A stretch of 50,887 bases of DNA from Rhodospirillales bacterium (GTDB lineage: Bacteria; Pseudomonadota; Alphaproteobacteria; Bin95). Shown here in pieces: positions 8,395-16,938 of the stretch. Position 1 is the first letter of the stretch. Each line of letters starts with the position of its first letter. The stretch spans positions 1 to 50,887 of the forward strand of contig VMCJ01000062.1 in assembly GCA_008081395.1 (NCBI GenBank), read 5' to 3'. Under the pieces are notes generated by a model. It saw nothing but the letters and a program-made list of their open reading frames with translations, had not been told where the DNA came from and made no database searches. Position numbers and translations under genes: made by a program.

Positions 8395-8727
8395 CCTAAT
8401 TCGTAATTGCTATTTTCAGTTAACCCGCTCAGCTCAAGTAGAGGAACCTCAATCTGAAATGTTATCTGCCTCTTCGAATTACTCCACTATAAGACTCTGA
8501 CGGATCATCCCAAAATGATCTTAGTTGATAAAATTGAAGAAAATTACGTCAGCGCCGATTCATCTTATATGCGCAAGGTGTTAAGTTTTTCTTATCGAAG
8601 AATTTTACGTCAGGACTCATATACAGCAACGTTTCGCCGACATTTTTTGAGAGAACCACAAAATATCATCTGCGGAGTGAACACGTTACAATTTTATAAC
8701 CCCTGAGGGTTTCCAGGACTTTACGCC
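8395..8727. other. Intergenic region with a 17-base imperfect direct repeat
   Basis: 333 bases between the divergent Ldh2 and alpha/beta hydrolase genes, AT-rich toward the hydrolase. No convincing gene is present. The notable content is a 17-base near-repeat (GAAGAA-xx-TTACGTCAG, two mismatches) at 8536-8552 and 8597-8613, 61 bases apart start to start. Its position between divergent genes fits a regulator-binding region. No promoter could be assigned with certainty. Confidence 0.5.
8536..8613 (+). repeat. Pair of imperfect direct repeats, possible operator
   Basis: Two copies of GAAGAAnnTTACGTCAG at 8536-8552 and 8597-8613, identical at 15 of 17 positions. The first starts 192 bases and the second 131 bases upstream of the hydrolase start. 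The 61-base spacing is close to six helical turns, which would put both copies on the same face of the DNA. No regulator gene is adjacent, so a regulatory role is inference only. Confidence 0.35.
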
Positions 8728-9612
8728 ATGAAAAAAGTAAAAACAGATAAACTCGAAATTGCATACTTAGATTCAGGCCCAAAAGATGGCCCAGTTGCAA
8801 TGCTAATGCATGGTTTTCCATACGACATAGAGAGTTATTCAAAAGTTGGTCCTTTACTGAACGAGCGCGGAATTCGAACAATAATTCCTTATCTTCGAGG
8901 GTACGGCCATACAGTTTTTCTTGATCCCCAAACTCCTCGCTCAGGAGAACAAGCCGCCTTAGGGGCAGACCTTCTTGCACTTATGGATGTTCTTGCCATC
9001 GAGCAGGCAGTCTTAGCGGGATACGACTGGGGCGGCCGAGCTGCCAACGTTGTTGCAGCTCTCTGGCCTGCTCGGGCCATGGGCTTGGTGACGGGAGCTG
9101 GATACAACATACAAAATGTAGCCGCTTCGGAACGGCCCGCCTCACCCGAAGCGGAGCACCGCTACTGGTACCAATACTATTTTCATACCCCGAGGGGTCG
9201 GGCAGGCCTAGAGCAGAATCGAGCTAATCTCGCACGCCTTCTCTGGAGATTGTGGTCTCCAGAATGGAATTTTTCTGAGACCGAATTTCTTAAAACTGCC
9301 TCTAGTTTCGAGAATCCTGATTTTGTCGAAGTAGTAATCCAGTCTTATCGCGTTCGGTACGGCTATGCGGAGGCAGATCCAGCTTATGCAGAGATCGAAA
9401 CAGATCTTTCCGCAATGCCCAATATAAATGTTCCCACAATTAATCTTCACGGATTAGCCGATGGAGTGCACCCAGCACCTGCAAAAGATCGACAAGCGAC
9501 AAAATTCACCGGTAGTTACAAAAGACGGCTGCTAGAAAAAGTAGGCCACAATGTTGCGCAAGAGGCACCAGTGGCATTTGCAGATGCAGTTACTGAATTG
9601 GTGCGGATATAA
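8728..9612 (+). CDS. Alpha/beta hydrolase, epoxide hydrolase/haloalkane dehalogenase-like
   Basis: 294 residues. The oxyanion motif His28-Gly-Phe-Pro and the nucleophile elbow Gly-Tyr-Asp100-Trp-Gly-Gly are visible. An Asp rather than Ser nucleophile is the mark of epoxide hydrolases, dehalogenases and fluoroacetate dehalogenases. Those enzymes form an ester intermediate on the Asp and release it with a His-activated water. The His is in VGHNVAQEAP near the C-terminus. The cap region is in the middle third (residues ~130-220). A MmgE/PrpD gene follows after 5 bases and an SDR after that, suggesting a three-gene catabolic operon. The substrate is not identifiable. Confidence 0.88.
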   Translation: MKKVKTDKLEIAYLDSGPKDGPVAMLMHGFPYDIESYSKVGPLLNERGIRTIIPYLRGYGHTVFLDPQTPRSGEQAALGADLLALMDVLAIEQAVLAGYDWGGRAANVVAALWPARAMGLVTGAGYNIQNVAASERPASPEAEHRYWYQYYFHTPRGRAGLEQNRANLARLLWRLWSPEWNFSETEFLKTASSFENPDFVEVVIQSYRVRYGYAEADPAYAEIETDLSAMPNINVPTINLHGLADGVHPAPAKDRQATKFTGSYKRRLLEKVGHNVAQEAPVAFADAVTELVRI

Positions 9613-9617
9613 AATTG

Positions 9618-10961
9618 ATGACCCAGACAACCAAAGAACTAGCTAAATTTGTTGCTTCCACAAAGGCAGACGACTTACCGGCTAACGTGCGCCTGGATGC
9701 AACTCGCCAATTCCACAACTTTGTTGGCTGCACCCTTGGTGGGATGACACATGATGCAACAGTCCGAACATTTAAAACTGTTTTACCGTTCACTGGGGGG
9801 GCGAAGACATCACTGATAGGTCGGAAAGAAAAATTATCTGCACCAGACGCCGTCCTCATAAACGCTCAAGCCTCAGCTGCACACGCATTTGATGACACGC
9901 ACCTATCTACAGTCCTCCACCCAGCTGGTCCAATAGCAGCGCCACTTATGGCTGAAGCAGAAAGGCAGATTATTTCTGGCCAAAACCTCCAACTCGCATT
10001 CACCATTGGGGTGGAGGTTGCATGCAGAATTGCGATGGCTCTTACCGTACCTCCTGCGGAAACACAGGTTGGTTGGTATATGTCCAGTGTTGCAACACCC
10101 ATGGGCGCAGCCGCTGCTTTAGCAAATCTTTTGAAATTTAATGAGGAACAGACACTCCACGCATTAGGCTTGGCAGCTAACGCTGCCATGGGCTTTCGCG
10201 AAACCCACGGCTCAATGTGCACCAGCCTCTTGCCAGCGCAAGCCTCACGCGCTGGCTACATGGCGGCATTACTAGCAGCTGAAGGAGTAACTGCGACTAG
10301 TGCTTCTCTCGAAGGCCCTAAAGGCTTTGGCCAGGTTTTTGCGCCAAAGGCTCACTTAGAACATGTAACGGCAGAGCTAGGAACGCGATGGGAAATGCGG
10401 GACAACATGCCAAAGCCATATCCATGCGGCATCGTCATACACCCCATTCTCGATGCATGCCTTGATATCTCAAATGACCCTACTTTTACCGCAGTAGAAA
10501 TTGACAACATTCTTCTAAGACTTAACCCACTTTGTTTAACGCTGACAGATAGACCCGAACCACCAGACGCCCAGCTGGCTCAGGTAAGCCTTCAACATTG
10601 GTCAGCCGTAGCACTTGTAAGGAAAGCTGCAGGAATCGGAGAAGGTTCGACGGAGGCGGTCAGTAACCCAGAAGTTATTGCGGCACGGCGCAAAATTCAG
10701 GTTCAACCGGATAATGCCGTGAATCGGGATGGTGCAGACGTTACAATCAAGATGGTCAACGGAAAGACCTATCATCGACGAATTGAGCATGGAATAGGAA
10801 GCCTTAAGCAGCCAATGTCAAATGATGCTCTTGAGAGTAAATTTATTAACCAGGCTAAGCTTGTGCTATCCGACCAAAAATCACAAAACTTGTCCGACCT
10901 CTGCTGGCAGCTGGAAGATTTGGATGACGTGGCAGTAATTATGCAAAATGCACAGCCATGA
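9618..10961 (+). CDS. MmgE/PrpD family protein
   Basis: 447 residues starting at the ATG at 9618; a TTG one codon upstream is less likely. The N-terminal domain carries the family block INAQASAAHAFDDTHLSTVLHPAGPIAAPL (two parts: residues ~88-102 and 103-117). This is the PrpD/2-methylcitrate dehydratase and iminodisuccinate epimerase fold. A conserved RETHGSM follows near residue 195, and a C-terminal lid domain starts near residue 265. Family members dehydrate tricarboxylates or isomerise/epimerise dicarboxylates; many are uncharacterised. No prpB or prpC is adjacent, so true 2-methylcitrate dehydration is unlikely. It overlaps the next SDR by ATGA. Confidence 0.9.
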   Translation: MTQTTKELAKFVASTKADDLPANVRLDATRQFHNFVGCTLGGMTHDATVRTFKTVLPFTGGAKTSLIGRKEKLSAPDAVLINAQASAAHAFDDTHLSTVLHPAGPIAAPLMAEAERQIISGQNLQLAFTIGVEVACRIAMALTVPPAETQVGWYMSSVATPMGAAAALANLLKFNEEQTLHALGLAANAAMGFRETHGSMCTSLLPAQASRAGYMAALLAAEGVTATSASLEGPKGFGQVFAPKAHLEHVTAELGTRWEMRDNMPKPYPCGIVIHPILDACLDISNDPTFTAVEIDNILLRLNPLCLTLTDRPEPPDAQLAQVSLQHWSAVALVRKAAGIGEGSTEAVSNPEVIAARRKIQVQPDNAVNRDGADVTIKMVNGKTYHRRIEHGIGSLKQPMSNDALESKFINQAKLVLSDQKSQNLSDLCWQLEDLDDVAVIMQNAQP

Positions 10962-11713
10962 CAGAAAAAAAAGTTGTGATAGTTACCGGTGCCGCTAGAG
11001 GAATAGGTCGAGCTGCAACAGATTTATTCCTTGCCGACGGCTGGAATGTTGTGATGATCGATCGGCTGGGCGAGTTGCTAGAAGCTGAAGCTAGCAAACT
11101 TCAAAATACATTTGCGCTCAAGGCTGATGTGTCCAATCCACAAGATGCTAACCGCATAATGACAGAAGCCGTTCGAGAGTTTGGACGCGTGGATTGCCTT
11201 GTGAATAATGCAGGCGTTGCTGATTTCGGTCTTCTCGAGGAACATGACTTTGCCCGCTGGAGGCGGGTCATGGAAACAAATCTTGATGGTGTTTTTCTCT
11301 GCTCTCAAGCCGCAATTCCTTATTTAAAAGAGGGTAGAGGCTCGATTGTTAACATAGGCTCAATTTCAGGCCTTCGGGCTTCAACTCTAAGAGTTGCGTA
11401 CGGCACTTCTAAAGCCGCTGTTATCCACCTTACCAAGCAACAAGCGGCTGAACTTGGTGAATATGGTGTGCGAGTGAACTGTGTCTCACCAGGACCAGTT
11501 GCTACCGAGATGTCAAAGCAAGTTCACTCCCAAGATATCATAGATGCCTATCATGACGCTATTCCATTAAACCGATATGGAACCGAGCGCGAAATTGCCG
11601 AAGCAATTGTGTTTCTCGCGAGCGACAAAGCATCCTACATTACTGGCCAAGTAATTGCGGTAGATGGAGGTTTTGATGCAACAGGCGTTGGACTTCCTGC
11701 ATTACGCAGTTAA
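10958..11713 (+). CDS. SDR-family oxidoreductase
   Basis: 251 residues with TGAARGIGRA, NNAG, Ser in GSISG, Tyr-Gly-Thr-Ser-Lys as the catalytic YxxxK, and a C-terminal VDGGFDATG. The ATG overlaps the PrpD-family stop by four bases, so the two are probably translationally coupled. It is the last gene of the hydrolase-PrpD-SDR operon; about 185 bases without a gene follow. NAD(P)-dependent alcohol/ketone oxidoreductase of unknown substrate. Confidence 0.92.
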   Translation: MTEKKVVIVTGAARGIGRAATDLFLADGWNVVMIDRLGELLEAEASKLQNTFALKADVSNPQDANRIMTEAVREFGRVDCLVNNAGVADFGLLEEHDFARWRRVMETNLDGVFLCSQAAIPYLKEGRGSIVNIGSISGLRASTLRVAYGTSKAAVIHLTKQQAAELGEYGVRVNCVSPGPVATEMSKQVHSQDIIDAYHDAIPLNRYGTEREIAEAIVFLASDKASYITGQVIAVDGGFDATGVGLPALRS

Positions 11714-11898
11714 TAAAATACCCTTAGTCCTCTCCCGCAAAAATCTGCAGTGCTATTCCTTTTTGGTCGAATGAATTTTCGGATACTTCAAAGAAATTGT
11801 GCCGCCTTAGGTGAATTAAACTTACCTGGATTGGCGTTCTCGCTTCTTAGTCATACCATAGGGATAGTTGAACCATATTGCCCAAGGAGCCACTTTCG

Positions 11899-13446
11899 AT
11901 GTCCTGGCAGACTGAACTTGATGAATTAAAACGTCGTGAAGCCTTTGCAGAAATGATGGGTGGGGCCGACAAAATTAAGCGGCAAAAAGATGGTGGGCGA
12001 CTGACAGTCAGAGAGCGAATCGACGGAATGCTTGACCCCGGCAGCTTTCACGAACTGGGAAAAGTTGCTGGTATGGCACAGTACGATGGGAAGAATGATC
12101 TAGAACATCTTACCCCCTCAAATTTTGTGTTTGGTCGTGGTCGGGTGAATGGTCGCCAAGTTGTTATTGGTGGTGATGATTTTACTGTTCGCGGTGGCTC
12201 TGCAGATGCAACAATTAAAGAGAAGCACATAAAGTGCGAACAAATGGCCAATGAGCTTCGGTTACCTCTAATCCGTATTATCGAAGGTTCAGGAGGAGGC
12301 GGCTCTGTAAAAACAATTGAGACAACTGGTCGAGCAAATGTGCCCGGCGTTTCTGGCTGGGAGTGGGTAGTACGTAATATCGGAACGGTCCCACGGGTTT
12401 CGCTTGGCTTAGGCTCAGTTGCTGGGCTTGGGGCGGCACACCAAGCAGCCGCTCACTACTCTGTCATGGTTAAAGATATTTCAGCTCTCTTTGTTGCGGG
12501 TCCGCCGGTAGTAAAGCGGTTGGGCCAGGACTTGGATAAGCAACAGCTGGGAGGTTGGAAGATCCAACTACGTGCTGGTGCGGTAGATGAGGCAGTAGAT
12601 TCTGAGGAAGAAGCATTCGAGATGGCTCGACGGTTCCTCTCTTATTTACCTCAAAATGTTTACGAGCTTCCTGAGAGAATCGAGACTTCTGACAAAGAAG
12701 AGCGAAATGACCCGTCACTCATGGAAGCGATTCCAAGAGATATCCGTAAAGTCTATAAAATGCGTCCCATAGTTGAGTCGGTAGTTGACCAGGGATCCTT
12801 TTTTGAGATGGGCAAAATGTACGGTCGCTCCATAATAACCGGCCTTGCACGGGTTGATGGATGGCCAGTAGCAGTAATGGCAAGCGATCCATATCATTTT
12901 GGAGGAGGCTGGACTGCAGATGCCTGCCGAAAGGTGGAGCGCTTTGTGGATATGGCCCAAACCTTTCACTTGCCAATGATATATTTGGTGGATTGTCCAG
13001 GCTTTCTCATTGGACTAGAGAGCGAAAAAGCTGGAACCATCAAAGAAGGTACCCGCGCTATGGCTGCCATTTGGCAGACCACAATCCCATGGTGCTCAAT
13101 AATAGTTAGAAACTGCTTTGGAGTTGCTGGGGCAGCACATCAAAATGGCTCACGCTTTAATATGCGTTATGCCTGGCCCTCAGGGCGCTGGGGTTCATTG
13201 CCGCTAGAGGGTGGAATCGAAGCCGCTTATCGCGCAGATATTGCGGAAGCAGACGACCCCGCAGCCAAGCTTGCCGAGATTGAAGAAAGATTGGAGAAGT
13301 TACGTTCGCCTTTTCGTTCAGCAGAAACCTTTTGGATTGAAGAAATCATTGACCCCCGCGAAACACGAAAATATCTCGTTGATTTTGCTAATACGGCAGC
13401 ACCGCTTAGAGAAGTTGGCCCTTATCTTCACGGCATACGAGGATAA
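11899..13446 (+). CDS. Acyl-CoA carboxylase carboxyltransferase (beta) subunit
   Basis: 515 residues from the ATG at 11899, which has AAGGAG ten bases upstream. A TTG at 11878 is in frame but overlaps that site. Both crotonase-like carboxyltransferase halves are present. The N-half has RLTVRERID, FTVRGGSADATIKEKHIKC and GSVAGLGAAHQAA. The C-half has VDGWPVAVMASDP, LVDCPGFLIG, GAAHQNGSRFNMRYAWPSG and DPRETRKYL. The family transfers CO2 from carboxybiotin to an acyl-CoA (propionyl, methylcrotonyl, geranyl and so on). No biotin carboxylase or biotin carrier gene is in the window, so partners must be elsewhere or the enzyme may be atypical. An iron-type alcohol dehydrogenase gene starts 5 bases after the stop. 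Confidence 0.9.
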   Translation: MSWQTELDELKRREAFAEMMGGADKIKRQKDGGRLTVRERIDGMLDPGSFHELGKVAGMAQYDGKNDLEHLTPSNFVFGRGRVNGRQVVIGGDDFTVRGGSADATIKEKHIKCEQMANELRLPLIRIIEGSGGGGSVKTIETTGRANVPGVSGWEWVVRNIGTVPRVSLGLGSVAGLGAAHQAAAHYSVMVKDISALFVAGPPVVKRLGQDLDKQQLGGWKIQLRAGAVDEAVDSEEEAFEMARRFLSYLPQNVYELPERIETSDKEERNDPSLMEAIPRDIRKVYKMRPIVESVVDQGSFFEMGKMYGRSIITGLARVDGWPVAVMASDPYHFGGGWTADACRKVERFVDMAQTFHLPMIYLVDCPGFLIGLESEKAGTIKEGTRAMAAIWQTTIPWCSIIVRNCFGVAGAAHQNGSRFNMRYAWPSGRWGSLPLEGGIEAAYRADIAEADDPAAKLAEIEERLEKLRSPFRSAETFWIEEIIDPRETRKYLVDFANTAAPLREVGPYLHGIRG

Positions 13447-13451
13447 CTATC

Positions 13452-14624
13452 ATGAAAACAGGCGAAGTTACGTTCACACGACTTGAACGGGTGACGTATG
13501 GAATACCAATCGGCAAAGCAGTGGCTGACGCAGTAGAGAGAGCAGGTGCATCCCGTGTTTTTATCATGGCAAGTCGCACACTGATTGTGCGTAACCAGGA
13601 AATACAAGAGGTAATTGAAGGGCTGGATGGTAAAGTTTGCGGTGTTTACTCAGGCATGCCGCCTCACACTCCCCGAGACGCAGTTTTGGAAGCCGTAGAA
13701 AGCGCACGCAAAGGCCGAGCCGAGATGATTGTCACAATAGGGGGTGGCTCTATAACCGATGCTGCAAAGGCTGTTTGCCTCGCTATGGAACATGATTTGA
13801 AAAATATTCAAGACTTTGATCCGTTCATTGTACAAACAGCCCCCGATGGATCCACCATAACTCCTGAATATCGCGCACCAACTATGCCTCTTTTGTGTTG
13901 TCCGACAACGCTATCTGCAGGCGAATATAACCCACTTGCTGGTGTGTCTGATCCAAGAAAAGGAGTGAAGCAGGCTATTCGTTCACCGGGAATGGCGCCA
14001 AGCGAAGTAATACTTGATCCTGCCTTGACACTTCCAACTCCTGAATGGTTATGGCTTTCTACTGGCGTTAGAGCTGTGGACCACTGCGTTGAAGCTATCT
14101 GCTCACCTAGTGCAAATGCCTACTGTGACGCCCAATCACTCCACGGTCTGAAATTGTTGACTAAAGGTCTTACCGCCACCAAAGCAGACCCCACTGACCT
14201 TCAGGCAAGAAGTGACTGTCAACTTGGTGCATGGCTCTCGATGTCAAGCGTACAAGCTGGCGTCCCCAAAGGTGCAAGTCATGCTATTGGTCATATTCTT
14301 GGAGGTAGTTTCGGGGTCTCACATGGACACACTTCATGTGTGATGTTACCTCACGTAATGCGTTGGAACCTATCAAAAGATACGGAAAAACGTCAGCGCT
14401 TGGTTGCCGCAGCGATGGGAAATGAAAATCGTTCCGCAGGTGACATACTTCAGGAGTTTATCCAGAGTCTCGGTATGCCATCAAGTCTAAAGGAAGTTGG
14501 TGTAACAGAGGCAGATTTTGAGCGATGCGCTAAGCTTTCGATGCATGATCGCTGGATTCACACAAATCCAAAGCCCATAAAAGGGCCAGACGATGTGCTA
14601 GAAATTCTGAAACTTGCCTCATGA
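13452..14624 (+). CDS. Iron-containing alcohol dehydrogenase family, maleylacetate reductase-like
   Basis: 390 residues. It has the GGGSITDAAKA dinucleotide motif near residue 97 and a metal/catalytic His set: His211, His277, His281 and His291. At the position of the usual Asp metal ligand (GxDAxxH in FucO-type enzymes) the sequence is Gly-Val-Arg-Ala-Val-Asp-His, so Arg207 sits there. This is seen in a subset related to maleylacetate reductases and may mean a different or absent metal. It is tightly linked to the carboxyltransferase upstream (5 bases), so they likely serve one pathway. An NAD(P)H-dependent reductase/dehydrogenase is expected; the substrate is unknown. Confidence 0.9.
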   Translation: MKTGEVTFTRLERVTYGIPIGKAVADAVERAGASRVFIMASRTLIVRNQEIQEVIEGLDGKVCGVYSGMPPHTPRDAVLEAVESARKGRAEMIVTIGGGSITDAAKAVCLAMEHDLKNIQDFDPFIVQTAPDGSTITPEYRAPTMPLLCCPTTLSAGEYNPLAGVSDPRKGVKQAIRSPGMAPSEVILDPALTLPTPEWLWLSTGVRAVDHCVEAICSPSANAYCDAQSLHGLKLLTKGLTATKADPTDLQARSDCQLGAWLSMSSVQAGVPKGASHAIGHILGGSFGVSHGHTSCVMLPHVMRWNLSKDTEKRQRLVAAAMGNENRSAGDILQEFIQSLGMPSSLKEVGVTEADFERCAKLSMHDRWIHTNPKPIKGPDDVLEILKLAS

Positions 14625-14694
14625 CAACTTGCCCTAAGAGGGTGTGACAGCTAGCTTCTAGTAATCCTCGGCCGCTAAAGACGGACAATATGTT

Positions 14695-14994
14695 ATGGAT
14701 GCAATATTGATTGCGCTTTTCCAGGTTATCGATCTAGTTTTAGGACTAGTTGTCTGGGCATTAATTCTATCCGCCATACTAAGTTGGCTGGTAGCTTTTA
14801 ACGTTGTTAATGTGCGCAACCAGTTTATCTCGACAGTCGGAAATTTTCTGTACCGAGTAACAGAGCCTATGTTGCGCCCCATCCGTCGCTATGTTCCCGA
14901 TTTTGGCGGTGTAGATGTATCCCCAGTCATCTTGATTTTGGTGATTTATTTCATCCGTAGTGTTCTCAGGCAGTGGGCTGTGTCAGGGTTTTGA
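14695..14994 (+). CDS. YggT family membrane protein
   Basis: 99 residues with two hydrophobic segments (about 5-33 and 75-95), typical of the YggT/CCB3 family. Conserved features are [10 protein letters not shown], a short loop with [10 protein letters not shown], and the [23 protein letters not shown] block between the helices. It is an inner-membrane protein, tied in other bacteria to osmotic stress or cell-division-related functions. It overlaps the DUF167 gene and precedes folD, an arrangement common in alphaproteobacteria. Confidence 0.92.
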   Translation: MDAILIALFQVIDLVLGLVVWALILSAILSWLVAFNVVNVRNQFISTVGNFLYRVTEPMLRPIRRYVPDFGGVDVSPVILILVIYFIRSVLRQWAVSGF

Positions 14995-15305
14995 TTGTCC
15001 GTGAGGAGGGCAAAAACAGCATAATTCTTGAACTTCGGGTTCAACCTGGCGCATCAAAAACCAGAACAAAAGGTTTTGAGACTGACGGTAAGGGTGTTGA
15101 GCGCCTAAAACTCTACGTTAGTACTCGCCCCGTGGATGGCGCCGCAAATATAGCCGTAATTGAGTGGGTGGCTAACTTTTTTGGAATCCCCAAGCGCGAT
15201 GTCGCATTGACCCGTGGCCAGAAGTCTCGTTCAAAGTCAATTAAGATCAATGGCTCAGCAGCGGATTTAATAGCTCGAGCGCAAAGTCTTATTGGAGACA
15301 AATGA
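14973..15305 (+). CDS. DUF167 (YggU) family protein
   Basis: About 104-110 residues matching DUF167: [43 protein letters not shown] and [12 protein letters not shown] (each a family block). The start is uncertain. GTG 14973 overlaps yggT by 22 bases, while TTG 14991 overlaps its stop as TTGA and leaves an N-terminus closer to the family length. The function of the family is not established. The stop overlaps the folD start (ATGA), so yggT, this gene and folD form one coupled unit. Confidence 0.9.
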   Translation: MGCVRVLIVREEGKNSIILELRVQPGASKTRTKGFETDGKGVERLKLYVSTRPVDGAANIAVIEWVANFFGIPKRDVALTRGQKSRSKSIKINGSAADLIARAQSLIGDK

Positions 15306-16174
15306 TGACCCGTTTGATTGACGGCAAAGCAATGGCGGCAAACCTTCGAGCTGGCGCAGCCCAAGCTGTATCTGCACTCGACTTCAAACCTGGCTTAGCA
15401 GTAGTACTCGTTGGAGAGGATCCAGCAAGCTCGGTTTATGTTCGAAACAAAGGGAAAGCCACTATAGAAGCAGGTCTAAATTCCTTCGAACATAAACTTT
15501 CTGAAGATATCAGCGAGGGTGAACTACTCTCGCTCATCGATAAGCTAAATAAAGACGACTCTGTCGACGGCATCTTAGTCCAACTTCCCTTACCTGCGCA
15601 TATTGATGCCGAACGCATTCTGAATGCTATTGATCCAGACAAAGACGTTGATGGCTTTCATCCTACTAATGTGGGGCGTCTTTGGTCAGGCATAGCAGCT
15701 CTTGCCCCCTGCACCCCCACGGGATGCATGCGGATGATACATGGAGTTTTACCAAAAATTAGCGGCAAAGAAGCAGTCATAGTTGGGCGCTCCAATATTG
15801 TCGGCAAACCAATGGCGGCGATGCTTCTAGCTCAGAGCGCAACTGTCTCAATCGCACATTCACAAACTACAGATTTAAAAGAACGATGTCAGACTGCAGA
15901 TATTTTGATTGCTGCTGTTGGTCGTCCAGAGATGATCCGCGGGGATTGGATCAAGCCCGGCGCTGTTGTTATTGACGTCGGAATTAATAGAGTAATTCAA
16001 GATGATGGAAAAAATCGTTTGGTTGGTGATGTAGCATTCGGAGAAGCCGCAGAGCGCGCTCGAGCCATCACCCCTGTCCCCGGAGGCGTTGGGCCAATGA
16101 CAATTGCGTGTCTTATAGAAAATGCCGTTCGGGCTGCGTGTATGCGGCGAAGCAGACCAATTCCGGAGATGTAA
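15302..16174 (+). CDS. folD: Bifunctional methylenetetrahydrofolate dehydrogenase/methenyltetrahydrofolate cyclohydrolase
   Basis: 290 residues, the full FolD length. The catalytic Tyr46-xxx-Lys50 lies in [11 protein letters not shown]. It is followed by [32 protein letters not shown], the NADP-binding [11 protein letters not shown] and the C-terminal [12 protein letters not shown]. It interconverts 5,10-methylene-, 5,10-methenyl- and 10-formyl-tetrahydrofolate in the cytoplasm, supplying one-carbon units. It is translationally coupled to the DUF167 gene upstream. An enoyl-CoA hydratase family gene starts at the base after its stop. Confidence 0.98.
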   Translation: MMTRLIDGKAMAANLRAGAAQAVSALDFKPGLAVVLVGEDPASSVYVRNKGKATIEAGLNSFEHKLSEDISEGELLSLIDKLNKDDSVDGILVQLPLPAHIDAERILNAIDPDKDVDGFHPTNVGRLWSGIAALAPCTPTGCMRMIHGVLPKISGKEAVIVGRSNIVGKPMAAMLLAQSATVSIAHSQTTDLKERCQTADILIAAVGRPEMIRGDWIKPGAVVIDVGINRVIQDDGKNRLVGDVAFGEAAERARAITPVPGGVGPMTIACLIENAVRAACMRRSRPIPEM

Positions 16175-16906
16175 ATGGAAGCTGCCATTCTTATTGAAAC
16201 TCGTGATGAGGCAACATTCATCACTCTCAATCGACCAGAAAAAGCAAATGCTCTTTCTGGAGAGATGGCAGATGGAATTAAATTAGCCATCAATGATGCT
16301 TCAGAAGCGGGATCACGTGCTGTTATTATTCATGGAGTTGGACGACACTTCTGCGCTGGCTTTGATTTTGGTGACTTTGACCGCCTTACTGACGGTGACC
16401 TTGCGCTCAGGTTCATACAGGTGGAAGAAATGTTGCAAACGGTGTTCCACGCACCAATGCCCGTATTAGCTTTAGTTAAGGGTCAGGCAGTAGGGGCAGG
16501 AGCAGACCTTGCCGCAGCAGCCATGCGGGTCGTGGCAGCTCCAGGCACACGTTTTCAAATGCCCGGACCTCGCTTTGGTGTAGTGCTAGGGACACGTCGC
16601 CTAGCGTATAGAATTGGAAACGTGAGTACTCGACAGATACAAATTGAAAATAGAGCCATTGAAACCGAAGAGGCAGAAAAACTGGGTTTGGTGGATGCCA
16701 TTGCAGACCCAGAAAGTTGGGATGCGGTTATCGATAACTTTATAGTCGAATACACCCGCCTATCGGCCACCGTTACAGCAGCCCTTTCAGATGTAACTCG
16801 TCCTGACACCCGAGATGCCGACATGGCTGCCTTAGCTCGATCAGTGAGTATTCCTGGGATTAAGGAACGTATTTCTGCATTCCGAAAATCCATGACAAGA
16901 AACTAG
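16175..16906 (+). CDS. Enoyl-CoA hydratase/isomerase family protein
   Basis: 243 residues of crotonase fold. It has LNRPEKANALSGEM, the first oxyanion block HFCAGFDFGDF near residue 55, and the second, GQAVGAGADLAAAAM, near residue 107. The Glu residues used for hydration are not obvious at the second site, where the sequence is GPRFGVVLGTRRLAYRIG, so the reaction could be hydrolysis or isomerisation rather than hydration. The ATG directly abuts the folD stop, so it shares the folD transcript. The gene after it is convergent with a 32-base gap. Confidence 0.87.
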   Translation: MEAAILIETRDEATFITLNRPEKANALSGEMADGIKLAINDASEAGSRAVIIHGVGRHFCAGFDFGDFDRLTDGDLALRFIQVEEMLQTVFHAPMPVLALVKGQAVGAGADLAAAAMRVVAAPGTRFQMPGPRFGVVLGTRRLAYRIGNVSTRQIQIENRAIETEEAEKLGLVDAIADPESWDAVIDNFIVEYTRLSATVTAALSDVTRPDTRDADMAALARSVSIPGIKERISAFRKSMTRN

Positions 16907-16938
16907 GTTAGCGATTAAAGTATTTTTTGACCTGATTA

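Noticed and set aside
8515-8706. 63-residue open frame on the plus strand in the gap before the alpha/beta hydrolase
   Set aside because: No ribosome-binding site, no recognisable motif, and it spans the direct-repeat region; probably chance.
9615-9617. TTG one codon before the MmgE/PrpD ATG as start
   Set aside because: The ATG at 9618 is the normal choice; the TTG adds one residue and has no better ribosome site.
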